A DNA stretch of 64,000 nt, taken from Posidonia oceanica (taxonomy: Eukaryota > Streptophyta > Magnoliopsida > Alismatales > Posidoniaceae). Location: the NCBI GenBank assembly GCA_037176725.1, contig JAZBRS010000013.1:5955001-6019000 (forward strand). Direction: 5' to 3'. Under the pieces are notes generated by a model. That model was not told where the DNA came from, ran no database searches, and was given only the letters and a program-made list of their open reading frames with translations. Below are positions 36,491-49,981 of this stretch, piece after piece; within the stretch, counting starts at the first letter, position 1; each line of letters begins with the position of its first letter. The translations under genes were made by a program, and so were the position numbers.

Positions 36491-38729
36491 TAGGTTTGAG
36501 GACGCGTGTCTTTTCTTGCCCTATCGTGGTCATGTCAGTTCTTCTCCACAGTTGGATTGAGGACGGGCGCCTTTGCATGCCCTTTCGAGGTCATGTCTGC
36601 TTGTCTCCTCAGTTGGTTTGGGGACAAGCTCCTTTGCATGCCCTTTCGAGGTCTTGTCAGCTTGTCTCCTCAGTAGGTTTGAGGGCGAGTGCCTTTGCAT
36701 GCCCTTTCGAGGCCTTGTCTGCTTGTCAGCTCAGTTGTTTTGAGGACGAGCACCTTTGCATGCCCTTTCAAGGTCATGTCTATTTATTTCCGCAGTTGGT
36801 TTGTGGACGAGCGCCTTTGCTGGCCTTTTCGAGGTCATGTCTGCTTGTCTCCTCAGTTGGATTGAGGACGAGCGCCTTTGCATGCCCATTCGAGGTCGTG
36901 TCCTCTTGTTTCCTCAGTTGGTTTGAAGACGAGTGCCTTTGCATGCCCTTTCGAGGTCATGTCTGCTTGTTTCCTTAGTTGGTTTGAGGACGAGTGCTTT
37001 TGCATGCCCTTTCGAGGTGATGTCTTCTTGTTACCTCTGTTGTTTTGTGGACGAGCTCCTTTGCATGCCCTTTCGAGGTCATGTCTGCTTAACTCCTCAG
37101 TGGTTTGAGGACGAGCCCCTTTGCATGCCCTTTCGAGGTCATGTCTGCTTGTCTGCTCCGTTGGTTAGAGGACGAGCTCCTTTATATGCCCTTTCGTGGT
37201 CATGTCTGCTTGTCTCCTCAGGTGGTTTGAGGACGAGTGGCTTTGCATGCCCTTTCGAGGTCATGTCTAATTCTCCCCTTAGTTGTTTTGAGGACGAGCA
37301 CCTCTGCATGCCCTTTCGAGGACATGTCTGCTAGTCTCCTCAGTTGGTTTGAGGACAAGCGCCTTTGCATGCCCTTTCGAGGTCTTGTCAGCTTGTTTCC
37401 TCTATTGGTTTCAGGACGAGCTCCTTTGCATGCCCTATCGAGGTCATGTCTACTAGTCTCCTCTGTTTGTTTGAGGACGAGCGCCTTTGCATGCCCTTTC
37501 GAGGACACCTCTGCTTGTCTCCTCCTTTGGTTTGAGGACGAGCGCCTTTGCTTGCCCTATCGAGGTCGTCTCCGCTCGTCTCCTCAGTTGGTTTGAGGAC
37601 GAGCTCCTTTGCATGCCCTTTCGAGGTCTTGTCTGCATGTTTCATCAGTTGGTTTGAGGACGATGGCCTTTGCATGCGGTTTTGAGGTCATGTCTGCTTG
37701 TCTCATATGTTGTTTTGAGGATGAGCGCCATTGCATGCCCTTTCGAGGTCAAGTCTGCATGTCTCCTCTGTTGGTTTTCGCTCGTGCTCCTTCGCATGCC
37801 CTTTCGAGGTCATGTCTGCTTGTTTCCTCAGTTGGTTTGAGGACGAGCGCCTTTGCATGCCCTTTTGTGGTCTTGTCAGCATGTTTCCTCTGTTGGTTTG
37901 AGGACGAGCGCCTTTGCATGCCCTTTCGAGGTCATGTCTGCTTGTCTCCTTAGTTGGTTTGGTGACGAGGGCCTTTGCATTCCCTTTCGAGGTCATGTCT
38001 GCTTGTCTCCTCAGTTGGTATGAGGACGAGCGCCTTTGCATGGCCTTTCGAGGACATCTCTGCTTGTCTCCTGAGTTGGTTTGTGGACAAGCGCCTTTAC
38101 TTGCCCTTTCGAGGTCTTGTCTGCTTGTCGCCTCAGTTGGTATGAGGACGAGCGCCTTTGCATGCCCTTTCGAGGACATGTCTGCTAGTCTCCTCAGTTG
38201 GTTTGAGGACAAGCGCCTTTGCATACCCATTCGAGGTCATGTCAACTTGTTTCCTCTGTTCGTTTGAGGACGAGCTCCTTTGCAAGCCCTATCGAGGTCA
38301 TGCCTGCTAGTCTCCTCTGTCTGTTTGAGGACGAGCGCCGTTGCATGGCCTTTCGAGGACTTGTCTGCTAGTCTCCTCATTTGGTTTGAGGACGAGCGCC
38401 TTTGCTTGCCCTATCGAGGTCATCTCCGCTCGTCTCCTCAGTTGGTTTGAGGACGAGCTCCTTCGCATGCCCTTTCGAAGTCCTGTCTGCAAGTTTCATC
38501 AGTTGGGTTGAGGATGAGCGCCTTTGCATGCCCTTTTGATGTCATGTCTACTTGTCTCCTCTGTTGTTTTGAGGTTGAGTGCCTTTGCATGCCCTTTCGA
38601 GGTCATGTCTGCATGTCTCCTCTGTTGGATTGAGCACGTGCTCCTTTGGATGCCCTTTCAAGGCCATGTCTGCTTGTTTCCTCAGTCGGTTTGAGGACAA
38701 GCGCCTTTGCATGCCCTTTTGAGGTCTTG

Positions 38730-39970
38730 TCAGCTTGTTTCCTCTATTGGTTTGAGGACGACCTCCTTTGCATGCCCTTTCGTGGTCATGTCTGCTTGTC
38801 TCCTCAGTTGGTATGAGGACGAGTGCCTATGCATGCCCTTTCGAGGACATGTCTGCTTGTCTCCTCCGTTGGTTTGGGGACGAGCGCCTTTGCATGCCCT
38901 TCCGAGGTCATGTCCGCATGTCTCCTCTGTTGTTTTGGGGACGAGAACCATTGCACGCCCTTTCGAGGTCATGTCCGCATGTCTCCTTAGTTGATTTGAG
39001 GACGAGCACCTTTTCCTGCCCTATCGTGGTCATGTCTGCTCGTCTCCTCAGTTGGACTTAGGACAGGCACATTTGCGTGCCCTTTCGAGGTCAGGTCTGC
39101 TTGTCTCCTCTGTTGGTTTGCGGACGAGCGCCTTCGCAAGCCCTTTCGAGGTCTTGTCCGCTTGTCTCCTCGGTAGGTTTGTGGACGAGTGCCTTTGCAA
39201 GCCATTTCGAGGCCTTGTCTGCATGTCTCCTTAGTAGTTTTGAGGACGAGCGCCTTTGCATGCCCTTTCGAGGACATGTCTGCTCGTCTCCTCAGATGGA
39301 TTTAGGACAGGCGCTTTTGCATGCCCTTTCGATGTCATGTCTGCTTGTCTCCTCTGTAGGTTTGCGGTCGAGCGCCTTTGCATGCCCTTTCGAGGTCTTG
39401 TCCGCTTGTCTCCTCGGTAGGTTTGTGGACGAGTGCCTTTGCATGCCCTTTCGAGGTCTTGTCAGCTTGTTTCCTCTGTTGGTTTGAGGACGAGCGCTTT
39501 TGCATGCCCTTTCGAGGTCATGTCTGCTAGTCTCCTCTGTTGGTATGGGGACGAGCGCCTTTGCATGCCCTTTCGAGGACATGTCTGCTTGTCTCCTCCG
39601 TTGGTTTGGGGACTGGCGCCTTTGCATGCTCTTCTGAGGTCATGTCCGCATGTCTCCTCAGTTGTTTTGGGGACAAGAACCAATGCATGCCCTTTTGAGG
39701 TCATGTCTGCTTGTCTCCTCAATTAATTTGAGGATGAGTACCTTTTCTTGCCCTATCGTGGTCATGTCTGCTCGTCTCCTCAGTTGGATTTAGGATGGGC
39801 ACCTTTGCATGCCCTTTCGAGGTCATGTCTGCTTGTCACCTCTGTTGGTTTGTGGACGAGCGCCTTCGCATGCCCTTTCGAGGTCTTGTCCGCTTGTCTC
39901 CTCGGTAGGTTTGTGGACGAGTGCCTTTGCATGCCCTTTCGAGGCCTTGTCTGCTTGTCTCCTCTGTAGT
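38730..39970. repeat. local duplications of 12 and 4 monomers
   Basis: The series at about 38.73-39.23 kb recurs at 39.46-39.97 kb (offset 731 bp, about 12 monomers). Inside it, the ttaggacag monomer at 39,058 recurs at 39,302, exactly 244 bp (four monomers) later, with the same following tttgcggacgag / tttgcggtcgag and ctcggtagg monomers. The two nested steps share marker monomers with 3.0, 10.2, 16.1 and 26.9 kb. Confidence 0.75.
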
Positions 39971-41500
39971 TTTGAGGACGAGTGCCTTTGCTTGCCCTTT
40001 CGAGGTCATGTTCGTTTGTTTCCTCAGTTGGTTTGAGGACGAGCGCCTTTGCTTGCCCTTTCGTGGTCATGTCTGCTTGTCTCCTCAGTAGGATTGAGGA
40101 CGAGCGCCATTGCAAGCCCTTTCGAGGTCGTGTCTGCTTGTTTCCTCAGTTGGTTTAAGGACGAGTGCCTTTGCATGCCCTTTCATGGTCATGTCTGCTT
40201 GTTTCCCCTGTTTCTTTGAGGCCGAGTGCCTTTGCATGCCCTTTCGCGGTGATGTCTTCTTGTTTCCTCTGTTGTTTTGTGGACGAGCTCCTTTGCATGC
40301 CTTTTCGAGGTCGAGTCTGCTTATCTCCACAGTTGGTTTGAGGACGAGCCCCTTTGCATGCCCTTTCGAGGTCATGTCTGCTTGTCTCCTCAGTTGGTTT
40401 GAGGATGAGCGCCGTTGCATGCCCTTTTGTGGTCATGTCTGCTTGTCGCCTCTGTTGGTTTGAGGACGAGTGGCTTTGGATGCCCTTTCGAGGTCATGTC
40501 TGCTTGTCTCCTCAGTTGTTTTGAGGACGAGCACCTTTGCAAGCCCTTTCGAGGACATGTCCGCATGTCTCCTTAGTTGATTTGAAGATGAGCGCCTTTT
40601 CATGCCCTATCGAGGTCATGTTTGCTCCTCTCCTCAGTTGGATTGAGGTCGAGCGCCTTTGCCTGCCCTTTCGAAGTCATGTCTGCTTGTCTGCTCAGTT
40701 GGTTTGGGGACGAGGGCCTCTGTAAGCCCATTCGTGGTCTTGTCTGCTTGTCTCCTCTGTAGGTTTGAGGACGAGTGCCTTTGCATGTCCTTTTGTGGTC
40801 TTGTCGGCTTGTCTCCTCGGTTGTTTTGAGCACGAGTGCCTTTGCATGCCCTTTCAAGGTGTTGTCTTCTTGTTTCCTCAGTTGGTTTGAGGACAAGCGC
40901 CTTTGCACGCCCTATCTAGGTCATGTCTGCTCGTCTGCTCAGTTGGATTGAGGACAAGCGCCTTTGCATGCCCTTTCAAGGTCATGTCTGCTTGTCTCCT
41001 CAATTGGTTTGGGGACGAGTGCCTTTGCCTGCCCTTTCGAGGTCATGTCTGCTTGTCTCCTCAGTTGGTTTGGGGACGACGGCCTTTGCATGCCCTTTCG
41101 TGGTCTTGTTTGCTTGTCTCCGCTGTAGGTTTGAGGATGAGTGCCTTTGCATGCCCTTTTGAGGTCTTGTCTGCTTGTCTCCTCAGTTGTTTTGAGGACG
41201 AGTGCCTTTGCATGCCCTTTCGAGGTGTTGTCATCTTGTTTCCTCTGTTGGTTTGAGGACGAGCGCCTTTGCAAGCCCTTTCAAGGTTGTGTCTGCTTAT
41301 CTCCCCAGTTGGTTTGAGGACGAGCCCCTTTGCATGTCCTTTCGAGGTCATGTCTGCTTGTCTCCTCTGTTGGTTTGAGGACGAGCGTCTTTTCTTGCCC
41401 TATCGAGGTCATGTCAGTTCATCTCCTCAGTTGGATTGAGGACGGGTGCCTTTGCATGCCCTTTCGAGGTCATGTCTGCATGTCTCCTCAGTAGGTTTGG
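39440..41500. repeat. 2.8-kb HOR, copy 1
   Basis: The variant series matches 42.25-44.25 kb at 2,806 bp (exactly 46 monomers). After one monomer was lost near 43.25 kb the offset is 2,745 bp (exactly 45 monomers). The series runs from cttgtcagcttgtttcc through gacaagaacca, ggatttagga and tttgaagacgagcgcc to gtcagttcatctcc. The same order is found at 10.1-11.8 and 16.0-17.7 kb. Confidence 0.8.
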
Positions 41501-42245
41501 GGACAAGCGCCTTTGCTTGCCCTTTCGAGGTCTTGTCTGCTTGTCTCCTTAGTTGGTATGAGTACGAGCGCCTTTGCCTGGCCTTTCGAGGACTTGTCTG
41601 CATGTCTCCTCAGTTGGTTTGTGGACAAGCACCTTTGCATGCCCTTTCGTGGTCTTGTCTACTTGTCTCCTCAGTTGGTATGAGGACGAGCGCCTTTGCA
41701 TGCCCTTTCGAGGACATGTCTGCTTGTCTCCTCAGTTGGTTTGAGGACAAGCGCCTTTGCAAGCCCTTTCGAGGTCTTGTCAGCTTGTTTCCTCTATTGG
41801 TTTGAGGACGAGCTCCTTTGCAAGCCCTATCGAGGTCATGTCTGCTAGTCTCCTCTGTCTGTTTGATGACATGTGCCTTTGCATGCCCTTTCGAGGACAT
41901 GTCTGCTTGTCTCCTCATTTGATTTGAGGACGAGCGCCTTTGCTTGCCCAATCGAGGTCATCTCCGCTCGTCTCCTCAGTTGGTTTGTGGACGAGCTCCT
42001 TTGCTTGCCCTTTCGAGGTCTTGTCTGCATGTTTCATCAGTTGGTTTGAGGACGAGCGCCTTTGCATGCCCTTTTGATGTCTTGTCTGCTTATCTCCTCT
42101 GTTATTTTGAGGATGAGCGCCTTTGCAAGCCCTTTCGAGGTCATTTCTGCATGTCTCCTCTGTTGGTTAGAGCACGTGCTCCTTTGCATGCCCTTTCGAT
42201 GTCATGTCTGCTTGTTTCCTCAGTTGGTTTGAGGACTAGCACCTT

Positions 42246-44245
42246 TGCTTGCCCTTTCGAGGTCTTGTCAGCTTGTTTCCACTGTTGGTTTGAGGACGAG
42301 CGCTTTTGCATGCCCTTTCGAGGTCAATTCTGCTAGTCTACTCAGTTGGTATGAGGGCGAGCGCGTTTGCGTGCCCTTTCGAGGACATGTCTGCTTGTCT
42401 CCTCCATTGGTTCGGGGACGAGCGCCTTTGCATGCCATTTCGAGGTCAGGTCCGCATGTCTCCTCCGTTGTTTTGGGGACAAGAACCATTGCATGCCCTT
42501 TCGAGGTCATGTCTGCTTGTCTCCTCAGTTGATTTGAGGACGAGCAGCTTTTCTTGCCCTATCGTGGTCATGTCTGCTCGTCTCCTCAGTTGGATTTAGG
42601 ACGGGCGACTTTGCATGCTCTTTCGAGGTCACGTTTGCTTGTCTCCTCTGTTGGTCTACGGAGGAGCGCCTTTGCATGCCCCTTCGAGGTCTTGTCCGCT
42701 TGTCTCCTCGGTAGGTTTGTGGACGAGTGCCTTTGCATGCCCTTTCGAGGCCTTGTCTGCTTGTCTCCTCAGTAGTTTTGAGGACGAGCGCCTTTGCTTG
42801 CCCTTTCGAGGTCAAGTTCGTTTGTTTCCTCAGTTGGTTAGAGGACGAGCACCTTTGCTTGCCCTTTTGAGGTCATGTCTGCTTGTCTCCCCAGTAGGAT
42901 TGAGGACGAGTGCCTTTGCAAGCCCTTTCAAGGTCGTGTCTACTTGTTGCCACAGTTGGTTTAAGGACGAGTGCCTTTGCATGCCCTTTTGAGGTCATGT
43001 CTGCTTGTTTCCCCAGTTTGTTTTAGGCCGAGTGCCTTTGCATGCCCTTTCGAGGTGATGTCTTCTTGTTTCCTCCGTTGTTTTGTGGACGAGCACCTTT
43101 GCATGCCCTTTCGAGGTCGTGTCTGCTTATCTCCACAGTTGGTTTGAGGATGAGCCCCTTTGCATGCCCTTTCGAGGACTTGTCTGCTTGTCTCCTCAGT
43201 TGGTTTGAGGATGAGCGCCATTGCACGCCCTTTTGTGGTCATGTCTGCTTGTCTCCTCAGTTGTTTTGAGGACGAGCACCTTTGCATGCCCTTTCGAGGA
43301 CATGTCTGCATGTCTCCTTAGTTGATTTGAAGACGAGCGCCTTTTCATGCCCTATCGAAGTCATGTTTGCTCCTCTCCTCAGTTGGATTGAGGATGAGAG
43401 CCTTTGCATACCCTTTCGAGCTCATGTCAGCTTGTCTGCTCAGTTGGTTTGGGGACGAGGGCCTCTGTAAGCCCATTCGTGGTCTTGTTTGCTTGCCTCC
43501 TCTATAGGTTTGAGGATGAGTGCCTTTGCATGTCCTTTCGTGGTCTTATCGGCTTGTCTCCTCAGTTGATTTGAGGACGAGTGCCTTTGCATGCCCTTTC
43601 AAGGTGTTGTCTTCTTGTTTCCTCAGTTGGTTTGAGGACAAGCGCCTTTGCATGCCCTATCTAGGTCATGTCTGCTCGTCTCCTCAGTTGGATTGAGGAC
43701 GAGCGCCTTTGCATGCCCTTTCGAGGTCATGTCTGCTTGTCTCCTCAGTTGGTTTGGGGACGAGCGCCTTTGCCTGCCCTTTCGAGGTCTTGTCTGCTTG
43801 TCACCTCAGTTGGTTTGGGGACGACGGCCTTTGCATGCCCTTTCGTGGTCTTGTTTGCTTGTCTCCTCTGTAGGTTTGAGGAGAGTGCCTTTGCATGCCC
43901 TTTCGTGATCTTGTCTGCTTGTCTCCTCTATTGTTTTGAGGACGAGTGCCTTTGCATGCCTTTTCGAGGTGTTGTCTTCTTGTTTCCTCAGTTGGTTTGA
44001 GGACGAGCGCCTTTGCAAGCCCTTTCATGGTCGTGTCTGGTTATCTCCCTTGTTGGTTTGAGGTTGAGCCCCTTTGCATGTCCTTTCGAGGTCATGTCTG
44101 CTTGTCTCCTCTGTTGGTTTGAGGACGAGCGTCTTTTCTTGCCCTATCGAGGTCATGTCAGTTCATCTCCTCAGTTGGATTGAGGACGGGTGCCTTTGCA
44201 TGCCCATTCGAGGTCATGTCTGCATGTCTCCTCAGTTGGTTTGGG
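42246..44245. repeat. 2.8-kb HOR, copy 2
   Basis: Partner of 39.44-41.5 kb. Its right end leads into the series shared with 17.6-18.9 kb (offset about 26,454 bp), so several duplications of different age meet here. A two-base deletion (tttgaggagagtgcc) near 43,880 is private to this copy. Confidence 0.8.
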
Positions 44246-45341
44246 GACAAGCGCCTTTGCATGTCCTTTCGAGGTCTTGTCTGCTTGTCTCCTCAGTAGG
44301 TTTGAGGACGAGTGCCTTTGCATGCCCTTTCGAGGCCATGTCTGCTTGTCACCTCAGTTGTTTTGAGGACGAGCGCCATTGCATGCCCTTTCAAGGTCAT
44401 GACTATTTATTTCCGCAGTTGGTTTGAGGACGAGCGCCTTTGCTGGCCTTTTCGAGGTCATGTCCGCTTGTCTCCTCAGTTTGAATGAGGACGAGCGCCT
44501 TTGCATGCCCTTTCGAGGTCGTGTCTGCTTGTTTCCACAGTTGGTTAGAAGACGAGTGCCTTTGCATGCCCTTTCGAGGTCATGTCTGCTTGTTTCCTCA
44601 GTTGGTTTGAGGACGAGTGCCTTTGCATGCCCTTTCGAGGTGATGTCTTCTTGTTTCCTCAGTTGTTTTGAGGACGAGGGCCTTTACATGCCCTTTCGAG
44701 GTTGTGTCCGCTTATCTCCTCAGTGGTGTGAGGACGAGCCCCTTTGCATGCCCTTTCGAGGTCTTGTCTGCTTGTCTCCTCCGTTGGTTAGAGGACGAGC
44801 TCCTTTATATGCCCTTTGGTGGTCATGTCTGCCTGTCTACTCAGGTGGTTCGAGGACGAGTGGCTTTGCATGCTCTTTCGAGGTCATGTCTAATTCTCTC
44901 CTCAGTTGTTTTGAGGATGAGCACCTTTGCATGCCCTTTCGAGGTCATGTCTGCTTGTCTCCTAAGTTGATTTGAGGATGAGCGCCTTTTCATTCCCCAT
45001 TGGGGTCATGTCCGCTCGTGTCCTCAGTTGGATTGAGGACGAGCGCCTTTGCATGCCCTTTCGAGGTCATGTTTGCTAGTCTCCACAGTTGGTTTGGGGA
45101 CGAGGGCCATTGCTTGCCCTTTCGAGGTCTTGTCTGCTTGTCTCTTCTGTCGGTTCGAGGACGAGTTCCTTTGCGTGCCCTTTCGAGGTCTTGTCTGTTT
45201 GTCTCCTCAGTTGTTTTGAGGACGAGCGCCTTTGCATGCCCTTTCAAGGTCGTGTCTGCTTGTTTCCTCAGTTGGTTTGAGGACGAGCGCCTTTGCATGT
45301 CAATTCGAGGTCACGTCTGCATGTCACCTAAGTTGGAATGA
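44074..45341. repeat. HOR block, counterpart of 17,620-18,890
   Basis: Landmarks such as ctcagtggtgtgagg, tttatatgccctttggtgg, gtctaattctctcctc and the ccattggggtc monomer occur in the same order at both sites, 26,454 bp apart. A further copy lies at 4.5-5.8 kb. The series therefore exists at least three times in the window at unequal spacing. Confidence 0.75.
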
Positions 45342-46234
45342 GGACGAGCACCATTGCATGCCTTTTCGAGGTCATGTCTGCTTGGTTCCTCAGTTGGTTT
45401 GATGACGAGTGCCTTCGCATGCCCTTTTGAGGTCATGTCTACTTGTTTCCTCTGTTGGTTTGAGGACGAGTGCCTTTGCATGCCCTCTCGAGGTGTTGTC
45501 TTCTTGTTTCCTCAGTTGGTTTGAGGACGAGTGCCTTTGCAGGCCCATACGAGGTCGTGTCTGCTTATCTCCTCAGTTGGGTAAAGGACGAGCCCTTTGC
45601 CTGCCCTTTCGAGGTCATGTCTGCCTGTCTCCTCCTTTGGTTTGAGGAAGAGTGCCATCGCATGCCCTTTCGTGGTCATGTCTGTTTGTCTCCATAGTAG
45701 GTATGAGGACGAGCGCCTTTGCATGCCCTTTCGTGGTCATGTCAGCTTGTCTCCTCAGTCGGATTGAGGACGAGAGGCCTTGCATGCCCTTTCGAGGTCA
45801 TGTCTACTTGTTTCCTCAGTTGGTTTGAGGACGAGCTCCTATGCATGCCCTTTCGAGGTGATGTCTGCTTGTTTCGTCTGTTGGTTGGAGGACGAGTGCC
45901 ATTGCATGCCCTTTTGTGGTCGTGTCTGCTTGTCTCCTCAGTTGGTTTGAGGACGAGCGCCTTTGCCTGCCCTTTCGCGGTCATGTCTGCATGCCGCCTC
46001 AGTTGGGTTGAGGATGAGCGCCTTTGCATGCCCTTTCGAGGTCACGTATGATTGTTTCCTCAGTTGGTTTGCGGACGAGCGCCTTTGCATGCACTTTCGA
46101 GGTCATTTCTGCTTGTTTCCACAGTTGGTTAGAGGATGTGTGCCTTTGCTAGCCCTTTGGAGGTCATGTCTGCATGTCTCCTCTGTTGGTTTGAGGACGA
46201 GCTCCTTTGCATGCCATTTCGAGGTCATGTCTGC

Positions 46235-49200
46235 TTGTTTCCTCAAGTGGTTTGATGAGGAGCGCCGGTGCATGCCCTTTCGAGGTTGTGTGCGCTTGTC
46301 TCCTCAGTTGGTTTGTGGACGAGCGCCTTTGCATGCCCTTTCGAGGTCATTTCTGCGAGTCTCCACTGTTGGTTTGAGGACGAGCTCCTTTGCATGCCCT
46401 TTCGAGGTCATGTTTGCATATTTCCTCAGTTGGTTTGAGGACGAGCGCCTTTGCAAGCCCTTTTGAGGTCATGTATGCTTGTCTCCCTAGTTGGTTTGAG
46501 GACGAGCTCCTTTGCATGCCCTTTCGAGGACATGTCTGCTTGTCTCCACATTTGGTTTGAGGACGAGCGCCTTTGCTTGCCCTATCGAGGTCATGTCTGC
46601 TCGTCTCCTTAGTTGGATTGAGGACGAGCGCCTTTGCATGCCCTTTCGAGGTCTTGTCTGCTTGTCTCCACAGTTGGTTTTGGGACGAGCACCTTTGCAT
46701 GCCCTTTCGAGGACTTGTCTGCTTGTCTCCTCAGTTGCTTTGGGGATGAGTGCCTTTACATGCCCATTCGAGGCCTCGTCTGCATGTCTCCTCAGTTGTT
46801 TGGAGGACGAGCGCCTTGGCACGCCCTTTCGAGGTCATCTCTGCTTGTTTCCTCAGTTGGTTTGTGGACAAGTGCCTTTGCACGCCCTTTCGAGGTCATG
46901 TCTACTTGTTTCCTCCGTTGGTTTGAGGACGTGAGCCTTTGCATGCCCTATCGAGGTGATGTCTTCTTGTTTCCTCGGTTACTTTGTGGACGAGTGCGTT
47001 TGCAAGCCCATTTGATGTCATGTCTGCTTGTTTCCTCTGTTGTTTCGAAGACGAGCGCCTTTGCATGCCCTTCCGAGGACATGTCTGCTTGCCTCCTCAG
47101 TTGGTTTGAGGACAAGCGCGTTTGCATGCCCTTTCGAGGTCTTGTCTGCTTGTCTCCTCAGTTGTTTTGTGGTCGAGCACCTTTGCATGCCCTTCGAGGT
47201 CATGTCTGCATGTCTCCATAGTTGATATGAGGATGAGCGCCTTTTCATGCGCTATCGAGTTCTTGTCTGCTCGTCTCCTCGGTTGGATTGTGGACGGGCG
47301 TCTTTGCATGCCCTTTCCAGGTCATGTCTGCTTGTCTCCTCAGTTGGTTTGGGGACGAGCGCCTTTGCAAGCCCTTTCGAGGTCTTGTCTGCTTGTCTCC
47401 TTAGTAGGTTTGAGGACGAGTGCCTTTGCATGCCCTTTTGAGGCCATGTCTGCTTGTCTCCACAGTTGTATTGTGGACGAGCGCCTTTGCATGCCCTTTC
47501 AAGGTCATGTATGTTTGTTTCCATTGTTGGTTTGAGGACGAGCGCCTTCGCTTGCCATTTCGAGGTCATGTCCGCTTGTTTCCACAGTCGGATTAAGGAC
47601 GAACACCTTCGCTAGGCCTTTCGAGGTCGTGTGTGCGTGTTTCCTCTGTTGGTTTACGGACGAGTGCCTTTGCATGCCCTTTTTGAGGTCATGTCTGCTT
47701 GTTTCCACTGTAGGTTTGAGGACGTGTGCCTTTGCATGCCCATTCGACGTGATGTCTTCATGTTTCCACCATTGTTTTGAGGACGAGTGCATTTGCATGC
47801 CCTTTCGAGGTCGTGTCTGCTTATCTCCTCTGTTGGTTTGAGGATGAGCCCCTTTGCATGCCCATTCGAGGTCATGTCTGCTTGTCACCTCAGTTGGTTT
47901 GAGGACGAGGGCCTTTGCATGCCCGTTCGTGGTCATGTCTGCTTGTCTCCTCAGTTGGTTTGAGGACGAGTGGCATTGCAGGCCTTTCGAGGTCTGGTCT
48001 GCTTGTCTCCTCAGTTGTTTTGAGGATGAGCACTTTTGCATGCCCATTCGAGGTCATGTCTGCTTGTCTCCTTAGTTGATTAGAGGACGATCGCCTTTTC
48101 ATGCCTAATCGAGGTCATGTCTGCTCGTCTCCTTAGTTGGATTGTGGACGAGCGCCTTTGCATGCCCTTTTGATGTCATGTCTGCTTGTCTCCTCAGTTG
48201 GTTTGGGGACGAGGGCCTTTGCATGCCCTTTCGAGGTCTTGTCTGCTTGTCTCCTCAGTAGGTTTGGGGACGAGTGCCTTTGCATGCCCTATCGAGGCGT
48301 TGTCTGCTTGTCACGTCAATTGTTTTGAGGACGAGCGCCTTTGCATGCCCTTTCAAGGTCATGTCAGCTTGTTTCCTCAGTTGGTTTGAGGACGAGCGCC
48401 TTTGCATGCCCTTTCGAGGACATGTCTGCTTGTCTCCTCAATTGGTTTGAGGTCGAGCGCCATTGCTTGCCCATTCTAGGTCATGCCTGCTCATCTCCTC
48501 TGTTGGTTTGAGGATGAGCACCTTTGCATGCCCTTTCGAGGTCATGTCTGCTAGTCTCCTCTGTTGGTTTGAGGACGAGCACCTTTGCATGCCCTTTCGA
48601 GGTCATGTCTGCATGTTTCCTCAGTTGGTTTGAGGACGAGTGCCATTGCATGCCCTTTTGAGGTCATGTCTGCTTGTCTCCTCATTTGGTTTGCGGACGA
48701 GCGCCTTTGCTTGCCCTATCGAGGTCAAGTCTGCTCGTCTCCTTAGTCGGATTGAGGACGAGCGCCTTTGCATGCCCATTCGAGGTATTGTCTGCTTGTC
48801 TCCACAGTTGGTTTTGGGACGAGCACCTTTGCATGCCCTTTCGAGGACTTGTCTGCTTGTCTCCTCAGTTGCTTTGGGGACGAGTCCCTTTGCATGCCCA
48901 TTCGAGGTCTTGTCTACTTGTCTCCTCCGTTGTTTTAAGGACGAGCGCCATTGCATGCCCATTCAAGGTCATGTCTGCTTGTGTCCTCAGTTGGTTTGAG
49001 GACGAGTGCCTTTGCATGCCCTTTCGAGGTCATGTCTGCTAGTCTCCTCTGTTGGATTGAGGACGTGCGCCTTCGCATGCCCTTTCGAGGTCATGTTTGC
49101 TTGTTTCCTCAGTTGGTTTGAGGGCCAGTGCCTTTGCACACCCTTTCGAGGTCATGTCTACTTGTTTCCTCAGTTGGTTTGAGGACGTGAGCATTTGCAT

Positions 49201-49390
49201 GCCCTAACGAGGTGATGTCTACTTGTTTCCTCCATTGGTTTGAGGACGAGTGCCTTTGCATGCCCTTTCGAGGTCTAGTCTATTTGTCTCCTTTGTTGTT
49301 TTGAGGACGAGCGCCTTTGCATGCCCTTTCGAGGACATGTCTGCTTGCCTCCTTTGTTGGTTTGAGGACGAGCGCGTTTGCATGCCCTTT
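46235..49390. repeat. 9.4-kb-spaced duplication, copy 1
   Basis: Matches 55.62-58.77 kb at 9,382-9,384 bp. Shared unusual monomers are ttgatgaggagcgcc, the two-base-short gcatgcccttcgagg (about 47,190 and 56,573), ttggcacgccc, and the short monomers near 48.0 and 57.4 kb. The shared small deletions confirm common descent rather than parallel change. Confidence 0.85.
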
Positions 49391-49545
49391 CGAGGTCATG
49401 TCTGCTTGTCTCCTCAGTTGTTTTGTGGACGAGCACCTTTGCATGCCCTTTCGAAGTCATGTCTGCTTGTCTCCATAGTTGATATGAGGACGAGCGCCTT
49501 TTCATGCACTATCGAGATCTTGTATGCTCGTCTCCATGGTTGGAT
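48640..49545. repeat. 1,342-bp-spaced duplication, copy 1
   Basis: The series matches 49,982-50,887 at exactly 1,342 bp (22 monomers). Shared markers are ttagttggattgagg preceded by a caagtctgctcg monomer, the ttttgggacgagcacc monomer, gagggccagtgcc and gatatgagg. Confidence 0.8.
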
Positions 49546-49981
49546 GGAGGATGGGCGCCTTTGCGTGCCCTTTCGAGGTCATGTCTGCTTGTCTCCTCAG
49601 TTGGTTTGGGGACGAGTGTCTTTGCAATCCCATTCGAGTTCTTGTCTACTTGTCTCCTCAATAGGTTTGAGGACGAGTGCCATTGCATGCCCTTTCGAGG
49701 CCTTGTCAGCCTGTCTCCTCAGTTGTTTTGTGGACGAGCGCCTTTGCATGCCCTTTCAAGGTCATGTATGTTTGTTTCCTCTGTTGCTTTGAGGATGAGC
49801 GCCTTTGCAAGCCCTTTCGAGGTCGTGTGCACTTGTCTGCTCAGTTGGTTTGGGGACGAGCGCCTTTGCATGCCCTTTCGAAGTCATTTCTGTGAGTCTC
49901 CACTGTTGGTTTGAGGACGAGCTCCTTTGCATGCCCTTTCGAGGTCACGTTTGCATATTTCCATGGTTGGTTTGAGGACGA

